Shown here: one piece after another, positions 51,914 to 62,459 of the stretch
Numbering within the stretch: the first letter of the stretch is position 1
Layout: each line of letters opens with the position of its first letter
Origin: Euglena gracilis
Taxonomy: Eukaryota; Euglenida; Euglenophyceae; Euglenales
DNA length: 64,000 nt
NCBI GenBank assembly: GCA_039621445.1
Contig: CP154954.1
Span: 9,178,634-9,242,633 of the forward strand
Direction: 5' to 3'
The notes under the pieces: generated by a model
Told to the model about the DNA's origin: nothing
Databases searched by the model: none
What the model saw: only the letters and a program-made list of their open reading frames with translations
Position numbers and translations under genes: made by a program

Positions 51914-54544
51914 TCACTCCATCCCATCAAGCAACTCTCTCACATCCACAGCTAAATCCCGTTCCTTGCAATATTGGACCACATCTTTGTTCGTTCGGAG
52001 GAAGAAGTGGTTCAGGGGTTCCCACTGAGTGTCAGACGGGTCCCAGTTTTTCCACTGAATCAAAAATTGAAGTTTTCCGTCTTTCCTACGGTGGTTCAGC
52101 ACTTTTTCAACCTCCCACTCGTCTGGGCCGACCTCCAACTCCTGTGCCTTGCCCGACCAAAAATAGAGAGGGACAGGGGTTGTGTTGTAGAGGTCCTCCA
52201 CGTGGGGTTTGAGTTGTGAACGGTGGGCAGGTTGTCGGTTTCCCGGTCGTAGTTCAACCACGTAGGAGTGTTGTCCTACCCGTTCCAACACCACCGCAGG
52301 TCCTTTCCACTCCGGTTCGAGTTTGTCGGTGCCAGGTTGTCTTTCAGGTTGATACCAGACTTTGGAACCGATTTCCAAGGCAGGTGGTTCTCTGCGTTTT
52401 CGGTTCACAGTTTCAGCCCGTTCACGTTGTTTTTCGTTCGGGACCAGGCTCACCCACTGGTCTTGTTCTTTCATCCTTTCCAAGAACGCTGTGGCCCCTT
52501 CCGCTTCCCTTTGTGGTTGGTATGGCAATCCCGCCAACGGTCTGTGCCTGCCAAACACAATTTCGTACGGTGACAAACCGGTTTCACCTGGGACGTCGTG
52601 TAGGGCCCTCAAGGCGTTCGGTAGGAGTTCAAACCAGGGTACCCCTTTTTCAGCAGCCAGTTTTGCCAGTTTTCGGAGGACTTGTTGACCCGCTACCTCA
52701 GCCCGTCCGTTGGCTTGGTGGTGGTATGCCTGCCCGTATGCCACACGGACCCCGTGGGCAGCACACAGTATTTTCCACCAACCGGCTGTGAAGTGGGAGC
52801 CCCGGTCGGAGCTCACCACCGAGGGTATCCCAAAAATTCCCCACTGTTTGTACATTTCCTTTCCAACCTTTTCTGCTGTGAGTCCCTTGGCCAGGTGGGG
52901 GGTTGCAACCATCCACCCACTCAGCCTGTCCACACACAACGCCAACGTGTCATATTTTTTCCCTTCAAAAGTCGTTTCAGGCAGTGAGAACAAATCGATG
53001 GCAACACTGTCCATCAGGTGTGCAGGAATCGGTGTCGGTTCGATGGGGCACTTGTATGGTAGGTGGCTGGGTTCTGTTGCTTGGCAGGTTTCACACATGG
53101 TCATCATTTTGCCTGTCAGTTTTTTTGCATCCTGGTGGTCCGCAAACGCAAACCACCTTCCCATCTGGTCCCACAGTCGGGCTGACCCTGGGTGCCCGGC
53201 TGTTTCGTGATGTTCCCGAATTACGTTTCCAGTCAACCCACTTGGTACACACAGGAGACCGTTTTTGTAGAGCCTGCCGTTGTCGAATCGGTACCCGTCA
53301 GGCCAGTTTTTGAACCCCGTTTCCTTCAGGTCCTTGAGCACAGGTCCCCACCTTGGGCAACTTTCGTACTCGTTCTTCCATTCCCTGTCCATCACCCCTT
53401 TCGGTTCCCCCTGTTGAAGCTCCGGGGCGTGCACTCCCCTTGATGGAGGTCCAACGGGTGTCCCTGTTGAGGATGACGCACCTTGCGCGTCCTGTTGTTT
53501 TGTTGAGTCTGTTGTTGTTAGGGGTTCCACAGGGTCCTCTTCCAGGGGTCTTCGCCTTGGTGGGTCTTCCTCAGTGGATGGTCCCTCGGCCGTTTTTGAA
53601 TTTTTTGGGGTTTTGTTTTTTGGTTGGTCTGGTCGGATCAGGTTTCCCGCCTCGTCCGTGGTCTCCCTTGGGGTTGCCTCAGCCAGTTTTTTGTTTGGTT
53701 CCACCACAGTCTTTTCCTTCACAACCCATTTCTTTGTCGTTTTTGCAGGTTTTTGAGCTGGTTTTGAAATTTTTTGAGGGGTGTCACCATTTTCCGTTGA
53801 ACCAGGCACTGTGGGCGAATCTTCACCCGTTTTGGCTCCCCCCCTTGTTGTGACGGCCACAGTGACGGGTTCTTGAAGTTGTTTTTGTGCCTGTGTCAGG
53901 TCTGCCACGTTGATCACCATACAAGTTTTCTGTTCCTTTTCCTCCTGTTTGATGATTTCTTTCATGAGTCGGTCGTCCTCCTCACTCCCGTGGATACTCA
54001 CGTCGGCGAATGCCTGTGAGGCGGGGTAGGCCCACCTACTCAAGGCATCGGCGACCGTGTTGTCTTTGCCAGGTACGTATGCAACGGTTATGTCGAACCG
54101 CGAAAGCAGTTCGTGCCACCTAGCCCTACGTCCAGCTGGTCCACTGGGGGTGTCCAGCGCCTCCGTTGCCCATGCCTCAATGGACTTGTGGTCCGTCAAC
54201 ACCAGTACCGGTTGCATTCCTATCCAGGAAGCCCATTTTTGCAGGGCCAGGATCACTGCGTAGGTCTCCTTCTCCCTAGGAGACCACGAGCGAACCTGCC
54301 CAGGTGCCAGTTTTCGTGAACAGAAAGCTACGGGTACTGTTTTTTTGGTCATGGCTGTTGTTGGGTCTGGTTTGTCTGCAGTGTCCTCCGCAAATTGTTC
54401 CAGAGCCGCACGTACGGCTCTGCCACTTGCATCCACCCTGAGTATGAACGGTTTGTCTGGGTTCACCGTTTGCAGTTTCAGGCTTCCCAGCAGTCTTTCT
54501 TTGATGCTCTGGAAGGCTGTTCTTTCTTTTTCACCGAAAAACAC
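51914..54544 (-). CDS. pol: Ty3-type RNase H, integrase and chromodomain
   Basis: 876 codons. RNase H: LRVDASGRAVRAALEQ, REKETYAVILAL, LVLTDHKSIEAW, KDNTVADALSRW. Then a ~170-residue Lys/Thr/Pro-rich linker. Integrase: finger HHETAGHPG...CETC, catalytic segments MDSVAIDLFSL, SSDRGSHFT and GRAEVAGQQ with 35 residues between the second Asp and Glu, then GPAVVLERVGQHSYVV. A C-terminal chromodomain (WEVEKVLNHRRKDGKLQFLI, WDPSDTQWEP) ends near the stop. All catalytic residues are present. It is unrelated at close range to F1/F2 pol. Confidence 0.95.
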   Translation of the reverse strand: MFFGEKERTAFQSIKERLLGSLKLQTVNPDKPFILRVDASGRAVRAALEQFAEDTADKPDPTTAMTKKTVPVAFCSRKLAPGQVRSWSPREKETYAVILALQKWASWIGMQPVLVLTDHKSIEAWATEALDTPSGPAGRRARWHELLSRFDITVAYVPGKDNTVADALSRWAYPASQAFADVSIHGSEEDDRLMKEIIKQEEKEQKTCMVINVADLTQAQKQLQEPVTVAVTTRGGAKTGEDSPTVPGSTENGDTPQKISKPAQKPAKTTKKWVVKEKTVVEPNKKLAEATPRETTDEAGNLIRPDQPKNKTPKNSKTAEGPSTEEDPPRRRPLEEDPVEPLTTTDSTKQQDAQGASSSTGTPVGPPSRGVHAPELQQGEPKGVMDREWKNEYESCPRWGPVLKDLKETGFKNWPDGYRFDNGRLYKNGLLCVPSGLTGNVIREHHETAGHPGSARLWDQMGRWFAFADHQDAKKLTGKMMTMCETCQATEPSHLPYKCPIEPTPIPAHLMDSVAIDLFSLPETTFEGKKYDTLALCVDRLSGWMVATPHLAKGLTAEKVGKEMYKQWGIFGIPSVVSSDRGSHFTAGWWKILCAAHGVRVAYGQAYHHQANGRAEVAGQQVLRKLAKLAAEKGVPWFELLPNALRALHDVPGETGLSPYEIVFGRHRPLAGLPYQPQREAEGATAFLERMKEQDQWVSLVPNEKQRERAETVNRKRREPPALEIGSKVWYQPERQPGTDKLEPEWKGPAVVLERVGQHSYVVELRPGNRQPAHRSQLKPHVEDLYNTTPVPLYFWSGKAQELEVGPDEWEVEKVLNHRRKDGKLQFLIQWKNWDPSDTQWEPLNHFFLRTNKDVVQYCKERDLAVDVRELLDGME

Positions 54545-55630
54545 AGGTGTCAGGCTTCCTTTCTTCCCCTTGTCCCTTTTTTACTTTCAGTTTTTCCATC
54601 AGGTCTGCCGCCAATTCCGCATACCCTGGGATGTATGAGGCGTAGTAATTTGTGAATCCCAGGAATGCCCGCAGGGCTGTGACCGTTTTTGGTTCCTCCC
54701 ATTTTTCAAAGGCCATCAGTTTCCCAGGTGCTGGTTTTCGTTGTCCACCACCGAGCACGTGTCCACAGAATTCCACCTCCTTCACGAAAAATTTGCATTT
54801 CTTGATGTCTGCCACGTGTTGCTGTTTTTCAGTGCCTCCATCACCCTCCTGATGTCTTTGTCGTGTTGTTATAGGGTTTTTTTTTCTGTTTTCTGCCACA
54901 CGGTTCCTACGATTATGTCGTCCACGTAGGGGTTTGCAATGTCCTGTACCTCCTCCAGGCTGTACTCGATCACCCTCTGGAAAATCGGTACACCGTTTTT
55001 CATTCCCATGACCACCACTCTCCACTGTTTTGTTCCCTTGGGTGTGCTGCAGCAGGTGTAGGGTCTGGATTCTGTTCTCAGTGGCACCTGGTGGAAGGCG
55101 TCTTTCAGGTCCAGTACACTGTACAGGGCCCGTTGTCCTTGTTGAACTAGGATGTCTTCTATCCTAGGGAGGGGATGGGCGTCTGTGATTGTTGCCTCGT
55201 TCAGTGCTCTGAAATCCACCACCCCTCTCCATTTTCCACCTTTTTTGGCCACCACGAACGTGGGGCTGGACCAGTCACTCTTCCCGTCTTCCACTTTCAG
55301 GTCCCTAACCCATTCGTCCACCATGTCGATGAGTGCCTGTCGGCGTTCTCCTGTCATGTGGATGGGTCTTTGCTTTTTCGCCACTGTTCCAGGTTTCAGT
55401 TCGATTTTCCCATAACCCAGTGGTCCGCGTTCTGGGGGGTCTGGGTAGATTTTGTCTCGCAAGACCACTCCTTCATAGTCCTGCCGCAGTTTTTTCACCA
55501 GTTCTGCCACCTTTTCGCCTTGTGTTTCCTGTCCTTCTGGCACCACCACAACACCGTGAACCCTGTCAGATTTCTTTGCCGATTTCTGAAGTTGTTTTGG
55601 CCAGAGTTTCCAGTGTTGTTTCGTCTTCAA
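54531..55630 (-). CDS. pol: Ty3-type reverse transcriptase (frameshifted)
   Basis: The first frame (55,630-54,869) has GYGKIELKPGTVAKKQRP, WRGVVDFRALNEATI, LDLKDAFHQVPL and the YVDDI box. It runs off in a 9-A homopolymer. The following piece (HDKDIRRVMEAL) is in a second frame. The thumb (CKFFVKEVEFCGHVLGGGQR, LRAFLGFTNYYASYIPGYAE) is in a third, 55,025-54,531. A further shift joins RNase H. At least three frame changes suggest decay or base-call errors in homopolymers. Confidence 0.85.
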
Positions 55631-56486
55631 ACAGTTTTTCCTCGTCCTGGCCCGCTTCAGCAGGAATCTGCAAATTCATTGCCCGCACTGCCGAAATGTT
55701 TTTCTGAAGTTGGTGTATTTTCCGTTCCCTGTGTTTTTGTTCCTTCAGCTGGTGCCAACTGGACAGCAGCCGCAGTGGTTCACCTATGAGGGCCAGTGAT
55801 TGTAGCTGTGGGAAATCCCCCCAGGTGGTGTTGTTCCGTAACGGATACCCGAGGATGGCATCCACTTGGATGTCGGCGTCATGGAACGTTCCAATGGTGG
55901 ACCATTCCCTTGTTCTGTCCGTGTTGTGCACCCGTGATGAAAACTGCAGTTCCAGTGTGACTTCGTGTAGTCCTCCTTCCATCCTTGTTCCGTCCGCTGT
56001 GATCAGGGCCAAGGGTTTTTGTGAACGTCTGAAGTTTTGTTGGGGAATCAGGTTCTTTTTCACCAGGTTTGCCTGTGCTCCCGTGTCAATCAGGGCCTGT
56101 AGGAACATTTTTTTGCCGTCCGGCAACACAGCACGGACTTCGATGAGGAGTTGTTTTGCTTTCTTTCTGCTGATGACCTGCCCCAGCAGGAGTTTGGACA
56201 CCGGTTCACACAGTCGTTTTGGAAGCCGAATGTTTTGGTCAGGTTCTGTTTTGTCAGTTGAATCTGGGTTTGGCTGTTGACCTGTCAGTTCTGGGCTGGG
56301 CTGTGAGAGCATGTTTTGTCGTGCAGTCTGGGCAGGGCTGGGCTGCTGCAGCGGTTGTTGCTGCGCGGCCTGGGCTTGGCTGGTTTGCCGTAGCCGTTCG
56401 TGGAACCCCGCCAGGTCCTGAATCAGTTGTTCTGGGATCCTGAATTTTTTGAAGGCTGGAATGTTGTGTTTGTTGCTGAGTTTCAC
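55566..56486 (-). CDS. Retroelement aspartic protease with Gln-rich N-terminus
   Basis: 306 codons if a GTG start is taken. The N-terminal ~100 residues are Gln/Pro-rich (AQAAQQQPLQQPSPAQ). The protease core has LQALIDTGAQANLVKK (active-site DTG), a flap region ITADGTRMEGGLHEV and the C-terminal AILGYPL. It overlaps the methyltransferase frame upstream by 4 bases and the RT frame downstream by 65 bases. It may be part of one polyprotein read by frameshifting. Confidence 0.85.
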   Translation of the reverse strand: MKLSNKHNIPAFKKFRIPEQLIQDLAGFHERLRQTSQAQAAQQQPLQQPSPAQTARQNMLSQPSPELTGQQPNPDSTDKTEPDQNIRLPKRLCEPVSKLLLGQVISRKKAKQLLIEVRAVLPDGKKMFLQALIDTGAQANLVKKNLIPQQNFRRSQKPLALITADGTRMEGGLHEVTLELQFSSRVHNTDRTREWSTIGTFHDADIQVDAILGYPLRNNTTWGDFPQLQSLALIGEPLRLLSSWHQLKEQKHRERKIHQLQKNISAVRAMNLQIPAEAGQDEEKLFEDETTLETLAKTTSEIGKEI

Positions 56487-56989
56487 CAGGTGACCACCAC
56501 CGTTTGGGTCCAGGTTCTTGCACGTTTTCCGTCACACCGTTTTGCTGGTACCTGCAGGATGTCAGGGCTGCCCCAGATTCGTGTTGGTTTTTTGTAACCC
56601 CAGTCTGTGTATTGACAGTAATCCACGTCAATGTACGGGTACGGTTTCATGTAATCTCGTTTTCCCAGGTATCCGTACCTTGGGTTTTCCAACCACCATT
56701 TCTGCGGCTGCAGAAATTCCACAATTTCCAGGGCTTTCTTTGCAAGGCTGTCTCCCTTTTCCAGGTTTCTGGGTCTTGTCGTCAGGGCAATGCTGAATTC
56801 TGTGCAGGGAACTCCACACACCACCGTGTGGAATTCACCAGGTTTGAAATGTTTTCTGAAGTCCCAGTCCAGTACGTCCACCTGGTAATCCGCTTTCCAC
56901 CTGGGGTCTGAATCCACCGTCACCACCTGGAAACCCATTTTTTCATACACCTTGCTGACCGATTTTGTTCCACAGAACAGGTCCAGCAT
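56483..56989 (-). CDS. C5-cytosine DNA methyltransferase-like protein
   Basis: 168 codons from ATG. AdoMet-binding motif I is DLFCGTKSVSKVYEKMGF. It is followed by VVTVDSDPRWKADYQVDVLDW (acidic ribose-binding position). Motif IV is CGVPCTEFS with the catalytic Cys in PC. Motif VI is WWLENPRYG. The end (DWGYKKPTRIWGS) matches compact phage/virus-type C5 enzymes that lack the long target-recognition region. All key residues are present, so activity is possible. It overlaps the adenine-methyltransferase frame by 70 bases at an A5 run and precedes the protease by a TGGTGA overlap. Confidence 0.8.
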   Translation of the reverse strand: MLDLFCGTKSVSKVYEKMGFQVVTVDSDPRWKADYQVDVLDWDFRKHFKPGEFHTVVCGVPCTEFSIALTTRPRNLEKGDSLAKKALEIVEFLQPQKWWLENPRYGYLGKRDYMKPYPYIDVDYCQYTDWGYKKPTRIWGSPDILQVPAKRCDGKRARTWTQTVVVTW

Positions 56990-57512
56990 TTTTGGGTTGG
57001 TTTTTCTGCTGTGGCCCGTTCTGGTGTCGCTGTGGCTGCCTTCTGCAGTTTTCTGATGTGTTTCTGTGGTTTTTCTGTCCCCAAATCGGCTTTTTGTTCA
57101 CCACCCTCCACCTCGTCCTCCACTGGCGGGTGCTCGTGGGCTGTGCCGAACCTCACCTTGGATGTCGGATGTAGGGGGGTGAAGTGTTTGTGGAAACCTG
57201 GTAGGTACTTGCACCGTGTTTTGTGTCCGCATACCAAAAACACTTCCACATGCCACGGTGTATTCCTGCAGTTCTTGTCACCCTGTCCGAACAGTTTTGT
57301 TCCCGCTGGGATGAACATTGACATCACTGCCAGTTTTTTGATTTCTCCGTACCATTTTCTGTGAACCCATCTGGGTACCATGAGGAGTGCATGGGCCTCG
57401 TCTGTTTGGATTTTTCTCACCACCTGTGAAATTTTGCTGAATGGGGGGTTCATCCACAGCAGTTTTCCGTGCCAGTTTTTTTCAAATGCGTCTGTTCCAT
57501 CTGGGCTGCCAG
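56920..57512 (-). CDS. Dam-like N6-adenine DNA methyltransferase (N-terminus lost)
   Basis: Frame entering at SPDGTDAFEKNWHGKLLWMN. Seen: DAFEKNW, catalytic motif MNPPFSKI, then ALLMVPRWVHRKWYGE and TPWHVEVFLVCGHKTRC, the pattern of phage-type/retroelement Dam domains. A Lys/Pro/Thr-rich linker leads to the C5 frame. The open frame extends to 57,591 with a Met, but that part is LTR of the inserted 57,513-59,228 element. Before insertion the frame continued into the Gly-rich GGVLGGVVGGPG read at 59,233-59,300. The AdoMet-binding N-terminal part is not found. Confidence 0.75.
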
Positions 57513-59228
57513 TATAGGGGGGGGCCCATTCCGGCCCCCACTTTGTCTTTGCCATTGGCAGATCTGACATTTGCAGGTTTTTCTGTAGCAATTCTTGTAC
57601 TCCCCTGCCAGCATAAATCCTTCCCTTTCAGCAACCTTCAGCGCCCAGGGGCCACAGACATTTGTAGGATCTTTCCCCAGGTACTTGACACACTGACTCA
57701 AATTTTCCTTTTCAATCTGCTCCTCCCTGCGCCTTGATTCCTCCATCAGCCAATTCATTGCGCCAAACCTTCCCAAAACCACAGCAAGAAACAAACCAGA
57801 AGTCAAAGCCCCAAAGGGTTCATACTGCTTGCCACCTGCACAAAGTTACAGATGACAGACTGTGGAATGTACAAATTAGGAATCTCTGGCCTGGCTCTGC
57901 TTAATTCTGCTGCACATCTGGGAGCGAATCCCACACTCCCCTCCTCAAAAAGCTTCCCAAGCTATGTCAGCCATTGGCATCTGGGAGTCGCTCACAGATG
58001 GGCTTCACCTGTGCCACCTGCCTTTCCACCGCCCTCGAGCCACACAAGTCGTTTTTCGAGCAATTGCCAACCCCACCATGCCACACCCGTGCATGCCGTG
58101 GCCCACTGCCTGCGGTTTGTGCACAGGGGGCAATTGGTTCCCTGGAGCAATTGCTACCTGAGCAATCGTCGAAGACGTGCCACCAGGGCCTGCCACACAG
58201 GGGGGGGGTTTGGGGCAAAAGTTACCTGGGCAATCATCCCGGAAGATGTGCCACCAGGACTTGCCACACAAACCGGCATGCCACTGAAAATTCGACCCGG
58301 AGCTTTCGACAGGGGGCAAAAAGAACAAGGCAATCAGGTTAACACCCGGTCCGCTTAGTCCTCGAGTCGCTTGGCAGCCTTAAGCTTCAGCCTTCTCCTT
58401 CTCCGCTTCCAACTGGTCGTCTCATTCTTCCCTCTTGACTTTGGTTCGTCTGCACCTGGCTCAGCCACATCCTTCTTCGGGACTTCCCAGTTGAACGGTT
58501 CTTCCTCGTCGGTGGACTCGCATCTGACCTTTGACAGCTCCTTCTGGCTTGTTTCTTGCACTGCATCACCAGCATGTACACCTGTGGCATGCACAGCTTG
58601 AGCATCTTCTCCATCACCACTTCTGGCATGCAATGGGTCCCCATGGCCCAGCTGTACATCACCACATCCGCCTTCATCAACTTCAATGTCACCATGTCCA
58701 GGGCTGTAATGCCCGATGCTGGCATTACACACCTCAGCATTCCTTGACTTGTCATCTTCAGCATGCACAACTTGGACATCTCTGCAAGGCTCATGAACCC
58801 TTTGTGTAGGGGGGGGGCCCATTCTGGCCCCCACTTTGTCTTTGCCATTGGCAGATCTGACATTTGCAGGTTTTTCTGTAGCAATTCTTGTACTCCCCTG
58901 CCAGCATAAATCCTTCCCTTTCAGCAACCTTCAGCGCCCAGGGGCCACAGACATTTGTAGGATCTTTCCCCAGGTACTTGACACACTGCCTCAAATTTTC
59001 CTTTTCAATCTGCTCCTCCCTGCGCCTTGATTCCTCCATCATCCAATTCATTGCGCCAAACCTTCCCAAAACCACAGCAAGAAACAAACCAGAAGTCAAA
59101 GCCCCAAAGGGTTCATACTGCTTGCCACCTGCACAAAGTTACAGATGACAGACTGTGGAATGTACAAATTAGGAATCTCTGGCCTGGCTCTGCTTAATTC
59201 TGCTGCACATCTGGGAGCGAATCCCACA
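57513..59228 (-). mobile_element. Small LTR element inserted in the methyltransferase gene (1.7 kb)
   Basis: LTRs at 58,805-59,228 (5') and 57,513-57,935 (3') on the minus strand are nearly identical over ~420 bp. They start TGTGGG and end TACA (TATA in the 3' copy). The polypurine tract GAGGAGGGGAG precedes the 3' LTR. A 4-bp duplication CCAG is at 57,509-57,512 and 59,229-59,232. Similar LTR start and 4-bp duplication link it to the element at 38,607. It has no RT, so it is non-autonomous. Confidence 0.85.
58355..58804 (-). CDS. ORF inside the small LTR element (GVHAGDA repeats, basic tail)
   Basis: The frame continues out of the 5' LTR. Seen: EDAQAVHATGVHAGDAVQ, an acidic part STDEEEPFNWEVPKK and a basic C-terminus SWKRRRRRLKLKAAKRLED. 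Similar repeats and a poly-Arg tail occur at 40,402-41,269. Function unknown; possibly Gag-like or captured cargo. Confidence 0.4.
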   Translation of the reverse strand, partial: QRVHEPCRDVQVVHAEDDKSRNAEVCNASIGHYSPGHGDIEVDEGGCGDVQLGHGDPLHARSGDGEDAQAVHATGVHAGDAVQETSQKELSKVRCESTDEEEPFNWEVPKKDVAEPGADEPKSRGKNETTSWKRRRRRLKLKAAKRLED

Positions 59229-59299
59229 CCAGGCCCCCCCACGACCCCCCCCAGAACCCCCCCAGGACCCCCCCAGGACAGGGTCCTGGGGGGGGGAAC

Positions 59300-60455
59300 G
59301 GCCATAAGTGAACGACACAATCGTCAACGGCACTACCACCGTTTTCATTTCCAGCCCATCTGGATGCTGGAAGTCAGCTGCCCGTACAACGGGATCAGCC
59401 GATGGCTCAGGAGCCTGGATCCTGGACTGGGGATGTGGAGCAGGCCGAGGCCGAAGGCCGTATGGCTGTGGAAGAGGAAGTACCAATGGTACATGAACCT
59501 CTTCCAGAACCCTGCTTCACGTCACCTCAGCAAAGTCATCCACTACCAATCCCTGGAACAGCTTCAAGGCCCTCGGTCTGGAGAGCGCAGATATGCGTCA
59601 CAGCCGTACAGGTCAGCAGACCTGGGGAAACGGGGTAGGCCAGAATCTTCATCCCCAATGAAGAGACCGAAACCACCAGCCCCCGCCCCAGCCCCAGCCA
59701 GGCTAACCAAGCACGGCAACGGCGGACGTCGGGTGGGCAACAGGCCGCACCCTCGCCCGTACCCGTGCCGTTTGCCGTGCTGGATAAACCAGCGCCAATG
59801 GCGCAAACCCCCAGACCGGTGCCAGTAAAAGCAGCAGCGCCGGCAGCTCCAGCAGCGCCAAAGGCGCTACAGCTTGTAGCAGCGCCAACGGCGCCACAGC
59901 CTGTAGCAGCGCCAATGGCGCCATCACCACAGTGCCTCCAGGCCAACAGGCCACCACCGAGGTACTGCCTGTTCCTGAACCCACTCTGCAACAGCTCGAG
60001 GAGGCCGAACTGGCCCAAGGAGCCCATAGGGCAGCAATCGAGCATGAAGCTGCGGAGCGTGCACACGTACATAAAATTCTTGATGACACCCTCGAACGTG
60101 TACGAAACCCCACCTACATCGATCCGCCTAGAGGCGAACCCCTCCCTATCAACAATCCACCGCTATTGGCGGACATTAAGGATCAACCTGCAGCATAACC
60201 AGCAGCCAAAATGGCTTATGCCTCACAGGAATTGCTTGGACGAAGAAGCGATATGAATCCTGCCTTTTTGGGACCCCGTTTCGCATCCCATCTCAGTCCT
60301 CATGCTTGGAAACAAGCTAGAGAAGAGATTCCTCAATGGGAATCCCGATCGGGCAAGGGTAAAGGCAAAAATGATCCCAAACGAGCACCTACTGCAGGCC
60401 AAAAGGACAAGGCCAAGTCCAAAAAGGCCAATACCGGGACGTCTATGAAGACGAC
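59300..60455 (+). pseudogene. Family 4 accessory ORF relic, N-terminal part
   Basis: Frames at 59,402-59,638, 59,932-60,198 and 60,211-60,470 encode acidic/Pro/Ala-rich sequence. A basic KG run (SGKGKGKNDPKRA) sits where F1 has its KG-rich tract. Its left edge abuts the minus-strand methyltransferase element. The DNA is crowded with GCC-AAN-GGC mini-hairpins. Confidence 0.6.
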
Positions 60456-62459
60456 ATGGCAGCTCTATTCGAGCACATCCAGAGTATTCATGACCTCGCA
60501 TTCGAGGCCATGCGGAGGTTCGAAAATGAACTTAGTCTTCCAATCCGGGTCGCCTCCCCCGTCGTGACTTTGACCAGACAGCTCTATATGGAGCGCAATC
60601 GTGAGTTCCACCATGATGGAACTTTATATGCCTTTGAGGGCAATGCCATCTTCGGTCCGATATTGGACAATCTGCCAGGTTTCTGGCACGTTTGGTTCTG
60701 GGCGGGAAATCCCACCCAAAACTTCGAAAGGTTCCTGAACTCATGCGGTTATCCTTATCTGGATTGTGGTCGAGAAGACCGATACAATACAGGTAAAGAC
60801 CAACTGCAGCAGCTATTTGACTGCGTCCGCAGTGTAGGCCTGGAATGGTACATCTACCCACTGCCCGAAAATATCGCCAAATTGGCGGAAAACATGTTCT
60901 GCAAGTCTTTTACCACTGGCAATATGCCTATCACTTCGAAGTGGTCGATATGGACCTCCGCTTCCGCCAGATGTATATCGTCCGATGTTCTTACTGCTAC
61001 GAAAAGTTTGCAGTGGACTTCTGGGGATTCGGAGTACGCAGTACTCAACCACAGGCCGAAGGCCGGGATGAGGACGGCAAACAGGCCAATATCCCGCAGA
61101 CAGCGCCAAAGCGCATCATGCTCCTGCACCTTTGCAAAAATCCAAAGGATGTTCACCAAAGCTCGAACGGGCGACGCAACCACCGTCAACCCCTGCTGTA
61201 TTTGCAGCAGTTCTGGTTCAGGGCTTGGACCTGCCAGATCATGGAGATATATTATTATATCAACCCCGATAGGGAAATTCCCCCGGACTATGTCCCGATC
61301 AGGCCCCGGTTCGAAAAGGAAAGCATTGACGATTATGTCAAACGCCGATTCGGCGATACGCTCGATAGAGCGTTGTTACTGCCGTTTTTTTCAAGGCGGC
61401 AGAGTCAATGAACAGGGCATGGCCATACCCCTCCTGCGCTTCAACCACACGATGGTTGAAGGTGAACGGACGCCATTGGACAGTTTCCGATTACGGAAAA
61501 GACACGTGCCAAAGGCACAACGCCCCAAGCCGCAATCGGCTGCGGAAGTTCGGCCATCGGAATACTCAACCCAGCCGCAACTGGCAACATCAGTCACATC
61601 TCAGCCGCAATCGGCAACGCCAGTACCCCAGGGAATCCCTGGTCAGACACCACCACCTGTATTCGGGCGTGGTCGGCGTTACCTGGGATCAAGCCTATCG
61701 GCTACGGCAGAACCTTTTGTCCCTAATGGACCTCAGGAAAGCCAATTTGCTGTCGCCACCTCTTCTCCCCAGCCCGCTACTGCGGCACCCACCAGCGCGA
61801 CTGCGCAAACAGGTACTGTGCCTAGCGCTATAGCGGAACAGCCAGCAGCCCCTGCCGCTTCACCAGAAACGGTGGAGTGCAGTGAAGAGAGCGATGGCGA
61901 AAGCGGTGAAGACCGCATGGAAGGCCTGGAGGAAATATGTGCTGATGAACCTCAGCGTCCAGCTCTTCCGCCAGCCCCAATGGGCTCAAGAACACCCCTT
62001 CCTCCTGAGGGAGATGCAATCTCAGAGACCGAATCCCCTACATCTAAGGCTGAACAGCCAGCGGTACCTCTGGTACCACCCCTCTCCTTACCTGGAATGC
62101 CAACGGCACCAACCACGACAGAATTTGTCGCATCACCGACAGTACCGACAGGTGTTTTAGGTGGTGTGCTACAGGGTCTGACCGCGGCAATGTCCGCAGT
62201 ATCAGCAGTGCTGACTCATCGCGGCTCACCTGCCGCAACCCCTCCAGAAGCTCAACGGGTTCCTGCTGCTCGTAGCAGCTCAACAGCCGTACAGTCGTAC
62301 AGCCGTACGGTCACAACTCCAATGGAGTTGGATGTCCCAGCAGCCAAACCAGCTGCTCAAGCACCGCCAACGGCGGAAATGCAACCACCTCCTGCCAAAC
62401 CGGCAGCTCCGGCACCGCCAACGGCGGAAAGACGAGTGCCTCCGGCAGACCCTAGGTAA
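60456..62459 (+). pseudogene. Family 4 accessory ORF relic, central part
   Basis: Diverged homologue of the F1 accessory protein: LYAFEGNAIFGPILDNLPGF aligns with LYAFEGEGGRPLLDAQPGF. CSYCYEKFAVDFWGFGV (frame 60,845-61,411) aligns with CKYCRQEFPVDFWGFGV, and LYLQQFWFRAWTCQIMEIY with LQQFWWRAWTTYVMEVY. Frameshifts occur near 60,900-61,000 and 61,390. The later part is Pro/Ala-rich and has the hydrophobic segment TGVLGGVLQGLTAAMSAV (62,148-62,210). Confidence 0.8.

Larger units (their letters stand above)
50764..59300 (-). mobile_element. Ty3-type chromodomain element carrying two methyltransferase-like genes
   Basis: Minus-strand order from right: Gly-rich remnant (~59,300-59,233), [inserted LTR element], Dam-like, C5-methyltransferase-like, protease, RT, RNase H, integrase, chromodomain, G/C-rich 3' UTR and candidate LTR. 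The 5' end including gag and LTR is missing; it abuts a plus-strand accessory-ORF relic. Left boundary is uncertain. Confidence 0.7.

Noticed and set aside
52216-53853. Series of plus-strand ORFs of 80-190 codons
   Set aside because: Antisense shadows of the integrase/RNase H frame, which has all catalytic motifs on the minus strand.
57450-57806. Conserved protein MTSGLFLAVVLGRFGAMNW at two loci (57,450 and 58,791)
   Set aside because: Both copies are the two LTRs of one recent element, so similarity reflects duplication rather than selection.
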